From positions 1-27,125 of the forward strand of contig CABUJL010000011.1 in assembly GCA_902491915.1 (NCBI GenBank): 27,125 bases of DNA. Reading direction: 5' to 3'. A program made the translations under genes and the position numbers. Shown piece after piece: positions 15,141 through 22,131 of the stretch. The notes under the pieces are model-generated. The model saw only the letters and a program-made list of their open reading frames with translations. It had not been told where the DNA came from and ran no database searches. Positions within the stretch are counted from its first letter, which is position 1, and the number at the start of each line of letters is the position of its first letter. This DNA comes from an uncultured Collinsella sp. GTDB taxonomy: Bacteria; Actinomycetota; Coriobacteriia; Coriobacteriales; Coriobacteriaceae.

Positions 15141-16054
15141 TCGGCCGTCATCCTTCTTGCCAGTTGCTTGCCCACGATACGGGCGACTACGTTAAACAGC
15201 AGCACGCAAATCATCAGCAGCGCCGCGGTGCCCCAAACAATCTGCTGGGCCTCGGGGCTGCCCTCGCCATAGATCTTGTAGATGTGCACGGCGAGCGACT
15301 CGCCGGGACGGAACACGTTCCAAGCGCAGGTGGGGCTCGACAGGTTAAAGCTCAAGAAGTTCAGCGAGCTCATACCCGAGGTAAAAAGCAGTGCTGCGGC
15401 CTCGCCAAACACGCGACCGGCCGAAAGCACGATGCCCGTCACGATGGCAGGCATGGCCTCGGGGATCAGGATGTGCAGCGTGGCCTCCCAGCGAGTGAGG
15501 CCCATGGCCAGGCACGCATCGCGCTGGGCCTGCGGCACGTCCTCGAGCGCCTGCTGGATCACGCGCACCAGGATGGGGATGTTGAACATGGTGAGCGCGA
15601 CGGCGCCGGAGATGATGGAGTACTTCCAGCCCAGCTGCACCGAGAACACCAGAAAACCGAACATGCCGACGACGATGGAAGGCAGCGAGGACAACGTCTC
15701 GATGGCGGTGGAGGCGATGTCGCGGATGGGTCCGTCCGGCGCGTACTCAACCAAAAAGACCGCTCCGCCCAGGCTGATGGGCACCGAGATGATCAGGGTG
15801 ATCAGCAGCAGGTAGAACGAGTCGAACAGCTGGTAGAGCACGCCGCCCTGCGTTCCGTTGGCGCGCGACGGCTCCGTGAGAAAGCCCGGCTGGAACAGCG
15901 TCGAGATGCCCTCGAACAGGATATAGGCCACCATGGAGACGACGATGAGCATGACGATGGCGACGATCGCCGTCAACACGCCCGTGGCGAAGCGGTCCTG
16001 CTTTTGGACACGCCCGAGCCTCGCCTCGTCGATGTGGATACGCGTGCTAGCCAC
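15137..16054 (-). CDS. pstA: Phosphate ABC transporter permease PstA
   Basis: A 305-residue inner-membrane permease with about six helices (e.g. GVLTAIVAIVMLIVVSMVAY near the N terminus). The segment SLPSIVVGMFG is the conserved PstA motif, and the cytoplasmic EAA-type loop is QRDACLAMGLTRWEATLHILIPEA (shown in two parts: QRDACLAMGLTRWEA, TLHILIPEA), which docks PstB. It overlaps pstC by 8 bases and pstB by 4, so the three are translated from one message. Length is normal. Confidence 0.96.
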
Positions 16055-16955
16055 GAGCCTTCGCCCCCTTGCGGCCGATAAGGTGGATGATCAGGATGAA
16101 GATGAGACTCATGCCCATCAGCAGCAGGCCGAGCGCCCACAGAACATCGTCTTGGGCCGAGCCCTCGGCATAGACTGCCATGGACGTGGTGAGCGTGGTG
16201 GTGATGGTCGAAGCCGGCGACAGCAGCGACGTCGGCATGGCCTCGATGCCGCCGATGACCATGCGCACGGCGAGCGTCTCGCCAAAGGCGCGGGTCATGC
16301 CCAAGATAACCGCGGTCATGAGCGACGGCATGGCGGACTTGAGCACCACGTGCCAGATGGTCTGCCAGCGGGTATAGCCCAGCGCGAGCGAGCCCTGTCG
16401 GTAGCTGTCGGGCACGGCGCGCAGGCCATCGACCGAAAGCGTGGTCATGGTCGGCAGGATCATGACGGCCAGCACGATGGCGCCGGGCAAGATGCCCAGG
16501 CCCGTGCTCACGTGGAAAACGCTCTTCATAAGACCGACGACCACGTGAAAACCGATCAGGCCAAAGACGACCGAGGGGATGCCGGTCAAAAGCTCAATGA
16601 GCGGCTGAAAGATCTTAGAGCCAAACTTAGGGCTAATCTCGACCGCAAAGATGGCAGAGCCGATGGCGATGGGCAGCGCGATGAGCGTGGAGAGCACCAT
16701 GACCGCAAACGAGGTGACAATCAGGGGCAGGGCGCCGGTGTAGGGCAGGCCGCTTTCGGCTGTGTTGGCCAGGTCCCACTTGGTGCCGGTGAAGAACTCG
16801 ACGACCGAAACGCCGTCCTTGAGAAAAGCCGAGAGGCCCTTTTGGGCGACCATAAAGATGAGTGCGGCAACGACAAGCGTCACGAGCGCAACGCACGCGC
16901 CCGTGACGCCCAGGCCCACGTTCTCAAGGTCGCGCTTTGGCAGCTGTGTTGCCAT
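16047..16955 (-). CDS. pstC: Phosphate ABC transporter permease PstC
   Basis: A 302-residue permease, partner of PstA in the phosphate channel. GIPSVVFGLIGF is the PstC counterpart of the PstA motif, and YRQGSLALGYTRWQTIWHVV contains the EAA loop. TRAFGETLAVRMVIGG is the conserved Pst permease segment, with about six membrane helices overall. It lies between pstS and pstA. The gap to the annotated pstS stop is 65 bases, but shrinks to 24 if the pstS frameshift is repaired. Start ATG 16955 has GGAAAGG upstream. Confidence 0.96.
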   Translation of the reverse strand: MATQLPKRDLENVGLGVTGACVALVTLVVAALIFMVAQKGLSAFLKDGVSVVEFFTGTKWDLANTAESGLPYTGALPLIVTSFAVMVLSTLIALPIAIGSAIFAVEISPKFGSKIFQPLIELLTGIPSVVFGLIGFHVVVGLMKSVFHVSTGLGILPGAIVLAVMILPTMTTLSVDGLRAVPDSYRQGSLALGYTRWQTIWHVVLKSAMPSLMTAVILGMTRAFGETLAVRMVIGGIEAMPTSLLSPASTITTTLTTSMAVYAEGSAQDDVLWALGLLLMGMSLIFILIIHLIGRKGAKARG

Positions 16956-17020
16956 TGCAAACCTTTCCGGGGCGATTACTTATTTAGCGGAGACCTTGCC
17001 GCTGGCGTCCTTGACGACCT

Positions 17021-17908
17021 TCATGGCAGAGACGGGATAAAGCCCTGCTCCTCGACGAGCTTGCCCTGGACGTCATCGGAAAGCATGAACTCCAGGAAGG
17101 CCTTGGTGGCCTCGTCGGCATCCTTAGCGCAGTACATGTGCTCGGTAGCCCAGATCTTGAAGGAGTCGTCGGTGACATTCTTGCTCTTGGGCTCGACGCC
17201 CTCGACCTTGATGGCGTTGAACTTGGAGTCATCAAAGTGCGAGAAGTCGAGGTAGGAGATGGCGTTGTCGGTACTGCCCATCTGAGTCTGGACATCGCCG
17301 GACTTGTCGAGTTCGGCGTCGCCCTTAAAGTCGACGGCCTCGTCGCCAAAAACGGCGGCCTCGAAGGTGGCACGGGTGCCAGAGCCAGCCTTGCGGTTGA
17401 GAACGACGATCTTGGCGTCGTCGCCGCCGACCTCCTTCCAGTTGGTGATCTGGCCGGAGAAGATGCCCTTGAGCTGCTCGAGGGACAGGTCGTCGACCGT
17501 CACGTTCTTGGAAACGACGGGGCCCATGCCCACGACGGCAACCTCGTGGTCGACGAGGTTCTTGACCTGGTCGGCCTCGAGCTTGGTCTCGGCGAAGACG
17601 TCGGAGTTGCCGATGGTGACGGTGCCGGCGGCAACAGCGGTCAGGCCCTTGCCCGAACCGTTACCCGAGCCGGAGACGGAGACATCGGGGTTGGCGTCCA
17701 TGAACTTCTCGGCAGCGGCCTCGACGAGAGCCTGGAACGAAGAGGCACCGTCGTAAGTCACCTCGCCGGAGACGGACTCGGCAGCAGCGGCGCTACCCTT
17801 GTCGGCGGCATCGGATGCGCCGCAACCAACGAGACCGAGACCGACGATGCTGGCAAAACCACCAGCGAGGCCGAGGAACTGACGACGAGAATAAGCCTGA
17901 TCGAGCAT
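17021..17908 (-). CDS. pstS: Phosphate-binding lipoprotein PstS, apparent 3' frameshift
   Basis: A 295-residue substrate-binding protein, anchored outside the membrane. It begins with a Tat-type motif SRRQFLG (7-13) and lipobox LVGC (26-29), so it is probably exported folded and lipidated at Cys29. Phosphate-contact regions include ASSFQALVEAAAEKF, GNGSGKGL and RKAGSGTRATFE. ATG 17908 is supported by AAAGGAAG. The annotated end is GFIPSLP and a stop; one missing base near 17030 would instead continue as MKVVKDASGKVSAK to a stop at 16980, matching the usual PstS C terminus (about 309 residues). First gene of the pst operon; phosphate-starvation control is expected, but I see no clear PhoB box. 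Confidence 0.93.
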   Translation of the reverse strand: MLDQAYSRRQFLGLAGGFASIVGLGLVGCGASDAADKGSAAAAESVSGEVTYDGASSFQALVEAAAEKFMDANPDVSVSGSGNGSGKGLTAVAAGTVTIGNSDVFAETKLEADQVKNLVDHEVAVVGMGPVVSKNVTVDDLSLEQLKGIFSGQITNWKEVGGDDAKIVVLNRKAGSGTRATFEAAVFGDEAVDFKGDAELDKSGDVQTQMGSTDNAISYLDFSHFDDSKFNAIKVEGVEPKSKNVTDDSFKIWATEHMYCAKDADEATKAFLEFMLSDDVQGKLVEEQGFIPSLP

Positions 17909-18111
17909 GATCTTCCTTTCGTACATGCGACTCGCGGGCACCCTGCCCGCTTTGCTGTTTGGAAAGATACGGCCTCGATCGGGCAGCACCAGCGCCAACC
18001 GCGGTTTCTTACGGGCTATTGATAGACCTTTACCGCAAGCTCTGCCCAGCCTTTACAAACGGATAACAATCCAGCGCCGAACATGGCGCACCTTTTACAC
18101 CAAAGGGAAGC
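17909..18111. other. Upstream region of pstS
   Basis: No gene seen. It must hold the pst promoter, which I cannot place with confidence, and no direct repeat resembling a PHO box was recognised. It belongs to a 462 bp gene-free stretch that also contains the repeats at 18112-18192 and 18230-18369. Confidence 0.4.
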
Positions 18112-18192
18112 AGTCGTTGGGGACGTTCTTAAACGACTAGTCGTTGGGGACGTTCTTGTTTGACTAGTCATTTAAGAACGTCCCCAAGGACT
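18112..18192. repeat. REP-like cluster: two direct and one inverted copy of a 19 bp unit
   Basis: AGTCGTTGGGGACGTTCTT occurs at 18112-18130 and again at 18139-18157 (27 base period). The inverse, AAGAACGTCCCCAAGGACT, is at 18174-18192 with one mismatch. ACTAGTC-type spacers separate them. The unit carries the GGGGACGTTC motif that also appears at 11355-11413. Confidence 0.85.
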
Positions 18193-18229
18193 ACCTTGGA
18201 AACCCCGCAGGTTGAGCATAAGCCAGCGA

Positions 18230-18328
18230 AAACGCCCCTAAGCGAGCAAGGTGACGTGAAAGAGGAGGGAAGCGTACTTTGGGTACGCGACCGACGATTG
18301 AACGTCAGATTGCCGCTTAGGGGCGTTT
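18230..18328. ncRNA. Structured element with nested stems (possible ncRNA or repeat)
   Basis: AAACGCCCCTAAGCG (18230-18244) and CGCTTAGGGGCGTTT (18314-18328) are perfect 15-base inverted repeats. Inside, TGACGT pairs with ACGTCA, and GCGTAC with GTACGC, giving a compact multi-stem fold around a purine-rich GAAAGAGGAGGGAAG loop. The nested design looks more like a structured RNA than a simple terminator. The Collinsella-1 RNA motif is a candidate identity I cannot test here; a dispersed DNA repeat is the alternative. Confidence 0.4.
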
Positions 18329-18341
18329 GCAGCGTCGAGCT

Positions 18342-18369
18342 GTTACGCGGTTTGGTAAAACCGCGTAAC
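18342..18369. terminator. Hairpin at the 3' end of the M20 peptidase gene
   Basis: GTTACGCGGTTT and AAACCGCGTAAC are perfect 12-base arms around a 4-base loop, ending one base before the peptidase stop at 18371. No long T-run follows on the minus strand, so it is a possible terminator or mRNA-end stabiliser. Confidence 0.55.
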
Positions 18370-18370
18370 C

Positions 18371-19790
18371 TTAAAGCTCTAATTCATTCAAACGGAGGAT
18401 CGCAACAATATAGATCTTGAGCGCCTGCTTGAGCTGTTCCTCGTTGGCGCACTCGTTGGGGCCGTGCATCTGGCCGCCCCACGAGGGCAGCTCCAGGCCG
18501 GTCTCCTCGGGGCCAAACGAGACGGCGCGGGCAAAGTTGCGCGCGTACGTGCCGCCGCCCATGGCAAAGGGTTCAGCATGCTTGCCGGTGAACTCGTTAT
18601 AGGTATCGATAAGCGCCTTCACGGCCGGATCATCGGCAGAGACCGAGAACGGCACCTTCGCGCGACCCAGCTGGCACGTCACGCCGAAACGGCCCACGAG
18701 CGGATCGAGCTGCTCGCGGATGGTATCGGCACTCGTGCTGTCGGGGAAGCGCACGTCGATGACCTGCTCGATATGGCCATCCGCCACGCGGATGACGCCA
18801 GCGTTGCAGGTAAGCGGGCCAAACGCCGGACTCGTCGCATCGATACCCAGGCCGCGGCCATAGGCGTCCGCATGCACAAAGGCCAAAAACTTGACAAACT
18901 CGTGCTCGGCGGGCGTCAACAGGCGCTTGTCACGGGCGCCAAACGCGTCCTCGGCCTCGCGCAGATACGCCACGATCAGGCCGACAGCGTTGATAGTGCC
19001 CTCAGGCATCGAGGCATGACCGCCAATGCCGTGGGCAAAAATCTGCGCATGCCCGTTATCGAGTGTCGTGATCTCAAGGCGATCGGCGTTCTCGACCGGC
19101 GCCGGCAGCTCATCGGCGGCAATCGCGAGCTCGCAGATGGACTGCGACGGAATGGCATTGCTCGCCTCGGCGCCGCTCCACGACACGATGCGCCCGCCGT
19201 CGATCTTGGAGCTCACGAACGTCGGCCCAAACTGGCCCTTCTCGGCATTGCAGACCGGGAACTCGGCATCGGGCGTAAACAAAAAGTCGGGGTCTGCGTG
19301 GTTCTCCAGATAATGGTGAACGTCGGACATGCCCACTTCCTCATCGCAGCCCAGCAGCGCGCGTAATGCCGTGCTTGAGCAGATAAGCGCCGGCGTAGAG
19401 CGACAGCACCGCCGGACCCTTGTCGTCAATCACGCCGCGACCGAGCAGCCAGCCCTCGCGGCGCTCCATCGCAAACGGGTCGGTGTTCCAACCGGGGCCA
19501 GCGGGAACCACGTCCACGTGGCAGATAGTCGCGAGCTGCTTGTCGCCGCGACCCGGGATATCGGCGATTCCCACATAGCCCCCGTCGTCGCTCGTCTGAT
19601 AGCCGAGCTTTTGCGCAATGCCGAGCGCGCAATCGAGCGCGTCACGGACCGGGCGGCCAAACGGCGCACCGGGCTCCGCATCGGCAGCAACGGCCACGGA
19701 CGGATAGCTCACCAGTTGTTCGATATCGGCAACGACATCCTCCCAGACCTCGTCGACATACTCGGCAACGCTCTGCTCCACCTGATTCAT
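18371..19790 (-). pseudogene. M20 family dipeptidase (PepV/Sapep-like), frameshifted
   Basis: The 5' part (ATG 19790, AAGGAGGT upstream) encodes 149 residues with ICHVDVVPAGPGWNTDPF (metal ligand His and Asp) and GRGVIDDKGP (bridging Asp). It reaches LLKHGIT and then derails to a stop at 19341. The family sequence resumes in the next frame at RALLGCDEEVGMSDV (catalytic Glu-Glu), and goes on through HGIGGHASMPEGT, GGGTYARNFA and QMHGPNE to the stop at 18371. The break lies in the CGCGCG run near 19355-19362 and fits a 2-base loss or 1-base gain. Repaired, the protein would be about 472 residues, normal for PepV. As written, catalytic ligands fall on separate products, so activity would be lost. 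Confidence 0.85.
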
Positions 19791-19845
19791 GAACGACCTC
19801 CTTACCAATGAGCGACGGGTACGCCCGCCCCTCACATTATGTCTA

Positions 19846-20508
19846 TTAGATAGCGAAAAGTTTAGCAAGCTCGGCCACCGAGTGCACCACCGCATCGGCG
19901 CCCGCGGCCTCGTGCTCCCCCGGCGCTGCCGCGCCCGAATAGATGCCGATGCACGGCACGCCCATCGCGTGCGCGCCCTCCACATCGTTAAAGCGATCGC
20001 CGATCATCACGGCATCGTCGGCCGTCGCGCCGAGCGCCGCCAGGGCATCGCGAACCGAATCGGCCTTGGTCTCGCGTCCCTGCGGCGGATTCATGCCAAC
20101 CACAGCTTCGAACTGGCAAAGCCCCAGCTCATGAACCATATCGATGCACTTCGCCTCCATGCGAGACGTCGCCACGGCCATACGCTTGCCCTGGGCGGCC
20201 AACCCATCCAGCAGCTCGGGGACCCCATCGAACACGGGGTACTCCTCCGGCCCCAGCTCATCAAAAAAGGCGCGGTACTCGTCGGCCACCACAAGCGACT
20301 CCTCGCGGGAAAAGCCGTAAAAGTCGTGAAAGCTCTTCCACAGGGGCGGCCCGATCATACGGCGCAGATCACCCATCTGCGCCTCCGAAAACCCGCGCGC
20401 AGCCAGCGTCTTGCGCGTCGAGGTCATCACTGCCCGGCCCGTATCTGCCACCGTGCCGTCAAAATCGAACAGCACAACCGGCCGCTTGCCTATCTCCAAC
20501 GCCTCCAT
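19846..20508 (-). CDS. HAD-superfamily phosphatase (Gph/YqeG-like subclass I)
   Basis: A 220-residue HAD hydrolase. Motif I is LFDFDGTVADTG (nucleophile and acid/base Asp), motif II the threonine/serine in AVATSRMEAK with the motif III lysine, and motif IV is VMIGDRFNDVEGA. The small helical cap (RMIGPPLWKSFHDFYGF region) fits phosphoglycolate-phosphatase-like enzymes; the substrate is unknown. I chose ATG 20508 (MEALEIGKR), which has AGAGG seven bases upstream; ATG 20514 is too close to it. The M20 peptidase gene follows after 55 bases on the same strand, perhaps in one transcript. Confidence 0.88.
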   Translation of the reverse strand: MEALEIGKRPVVLFDFDGTVADTGRAVMTSTRKTLAARGFSEAQMGDLRRMIGPPLWKSFHDFYGFSREESLVVADEYRAFFDELGPEEYPVFDGVPELLDGLAAQGKRMAVATSRMEAKCIDMVHELGLCQFEAVVGMNPPQGRETKADSVRDALAALGATADDAVMIGDRFNDVEGAHAMGVPCIGIYSGAAAPGEHEAAGADAVVHSVAELAKLFAI

Positions 20509-20579
20509 CGGCATTCCTCTTCCCCAGTTGACGATTTCCACACCGACACTTCAAACTGTTGACTATTCAACAAATAAAG

Positions 20580-20608
20580 CTGGCAATGTGGAACGACTCC
20601 ACTATACT
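20580..20608 (+). promoter_or_regulatory. Probable promoter of the degV-type gene
   Basis: CTGGCA (20580-20585) and TATACT (20603-20608) with a 17-base spacer, about 57 bases before the ATG. The -10 is strong, the -35 moderate. Confidence 0.5.
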
Positions 20609-20664
20609 TGTCGCACTTTGCTCTCAGAAGGCGGCGCGCAAGCGCCCCAACGAAAGGTGCAATT

Positions 20665-21525
20665 ATGTCTTTTGCCATCATAACCGACTCCACGTCGGAC
20701 ATCTCCCCCGCCCGCGCCCAAGAGCTCGGCATTTACGTGATTCCGCTGCATGTAATTATCGAAGGTGAGGACCTGCTCGACCAGGTGCAGATCACCGCCG
20801 AGGAGTACGTCGCCCGCATGGCAGGCTCCGAGCAGCTACCGCACACCTCGCAGCCGAGCGCCGGTGAGTTCAAGGCGCTCTTTGATCGCGTGCTCGCCGA
20901 CGGCCACGACAGCGCCATCTTTATCTCGCTGTGCAGCGAGTGGTCCGCCTGCTATGCCAACGCCAGCCTGACGGCCGAAACGCACGAGCTCGACGTGCGC
21001 TGCATCGACTCGCGCACCGGCTCGGGCGCCGAGGGCCTGCTGGTGGAGTACGCGCTGGCCATGCGCGAGGACGGCCGCAGCCTGGACGAGACCGAGGCGC
21101 AGATCCGCGCGACGCTGCCCGACGCCCACCTGCTGCTGATTCCCCGCACGCTCGAAAACCTCGTTAAGAACGGCCGCGCACCTAAACTCGCCGGCCAGCT
21201 CACGCAAATGCTCAACATTCGCCTAGCCGTTTCGCCGGAGTGGAAATCGGGCGAGATCAAGGCCATCAAGAAGGGCCGCGGCGCCAAGCGCATCGTCGCC
21301 AACACCATGGCCGACTGCCTCGCGTTTTTGGCTGAACACCCGGGTTCGAGCGTGCGCGTACTCACGACCGGCGCCGCCGAGGAGCACGAGCTCGTCAACC
21401 AGGCGCTCGCAGGCCAGAACTACGTAGACGCCGGCACCGGCCCCATCGGCTGCACCATCGCGACCCACGTAGGCGTCGACGCCATCGCCATCAGCTACTG
21501 CCCGCGCTACCAGCCAACTCGCTAG
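20665..21525 (+). CDS. DegV family fatty-acid-binding protein
   Basis: A 286-residue EDD/DegV-fold protein. It starts FAIITDSTSDISP, the family signature, with YVIPLHVIIEGEDLLD, the TSQPSAGEF loop that contacts the lipid carboxylate, and the second-domain RIVANTMADCLAF and GPIGCTIATHVG segments. DegV/FakB proteins bind fatty acids and, with FakA kinase, deliver acyl-phosphate to phospholipid synthesis; no fakA is in the window. ATG 20665 is chosen because MSFAIITDST aligns with the family start and AAAGGTG precedes it. A palindromic repeat follows the stop by 14 bases and may act as terminator. Confidence 0.93.
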   Translation: MSFAIITDSTSDISPARAQELGIYVIPLHVIIEGEDLLDQVQITAEEYVARMAGSEQLPHTSQPSAGEFKALFDRVLADGHDSAIFISLCSEWSACYANASLTAETHELDVRCIDSRTGSGAEGLLVEYALAMREDGRSLDETEAQIRATLPDAHLLLIPRTLENLVKNGRAPKLAGQLTQMLNIRLAVSPEWKSGEIKAIKKGRGAKRIVANTMADCLAFLAEHPGSSVRVLTTGAAEEHELVNQALAGQNYVDAGTGPIGCTIATHVGVDAIAISYCPRYQPTR

Positions 21526-21539
21526 GGACGCCCACATCA

Positions 21540-21604
21540 GTTGCGGTGAAATAGGGACTGTTTTTGGCTTATCGGCCGCAAATCAATCCCTATTCCACCG
21601 CAAC
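21540..21604. repeat. REP-like palindrome, TTGCGGTG-AATAGGGA family (copy A)
   Basis: GTTGCGGTGAAATAGGGA and TCCCTATTCCACCGCAAC pair over 18 bases with one mismatch, around a GGC...GCC loop. It follows the DegV gene. Copy B at 25101-25168 is nearly identical and in the same orientation, so the pair brackets the primase-helicase gene. Confidence 0.88.
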
Positions 21605-22131
21605 TTCTTTTGCTGAGCCATCCATATACAAGATATGCTGACGATCGGCGCATTCCCAGCTGTTTGGGGGAGCTTCGACTAGCCCCTAGCGGTACCCGGT
21701 GGGCAAAAAATGGCAAATATGAGTACTGTCATAAATTTAGTAACAGCAAAATGTCGCTGAAATTGCCCGCTTCCACCGATTTCAAGCTCCATAAAGCCCC
21801 GAATCGTCGTGTTTAGAGGGGTGAATATACTAAAACTCAGTCAATTGGTCTTAGATACTTCTCAAATGATATGAGACTAACCGAGCAACAGTACTCATAT
21901 TTGCCATTTTTTGCCCACCGGGTCTGAATGAGGTCCGCTCTTTACGCCTCCGGCTACCTATATGACCGCAAACCCTGATTATCAAGGGCCGTCGCGCGCC
22001 TTGGCATCGACCGAAAGCCGCTCGCAGAATAATCCCTTGCCATTAGCAAACTTGAATCGAAATTACATATCCCAAAAAGCCGTAATGCCGTACCCTCGTC
22101 TCAACAACTCCAATACAAGGACGGCATTCAA
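21605..22131. other. Gene-free leader region of the primase-helicase gene
   Basis: Contains the inverted-repeat element at 21694-21923 and, after it, about 200 bases with no convincing ORF or promoter. AAGGAC at 22114 is the likely ribosome binding site for the start at 22132. Overall AT content is visibly higher than in the flanking housekeeping genes. Confidence 0.5.
21694..21923. mobile_element. 230 bp MITE-like element with perfect 36 bp terminal inverted repeats
   Basis: The left end 21694-21729 (ACCCGGTGGGCAAAAAATGG... ending GAGTACTGT) is exactly repeated, inverted, at 21888-21923. The 158 bases between encode nothing I can support. The ends share GTGGG, GCAAAA and GAGTACT/GAGTATT with the element at 7441-7692, and both measure 230-252 bp. 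No flanking direct repeat was recognised. It could be a non-autonomous transposon or a regulatory structure ahead of the primase-helicase gene. Confidence 0.65.

Noticed and set aside
15933..17255. A 440-codon + strand frame across pstA, pstC and pstS
   Set aside because: Antisense to three pst genes with complete motifs; the product is low-complexity Asp/His/Arg.
17909..18111. Possible PHO box upstream of pstS
   Set aside because: No pair of direct repeats resembling the PhoB consensus could be found by eye.
18112..18192. Possible CRISPR-like direct repeats
   Set aside because: Only two direct copies with an 8-base spacer and an inverted third; this is a REP cluster, and no cas gene is present.
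21999..22011. CCTTGGCATCGAC shared with 7689-7701, both just after the two inverted-repeat elements
   Set aside because: A 13-base match is expected a few times by chance among all pairs in a window this size, and the distance to the element differs (0 versus 75 bases).
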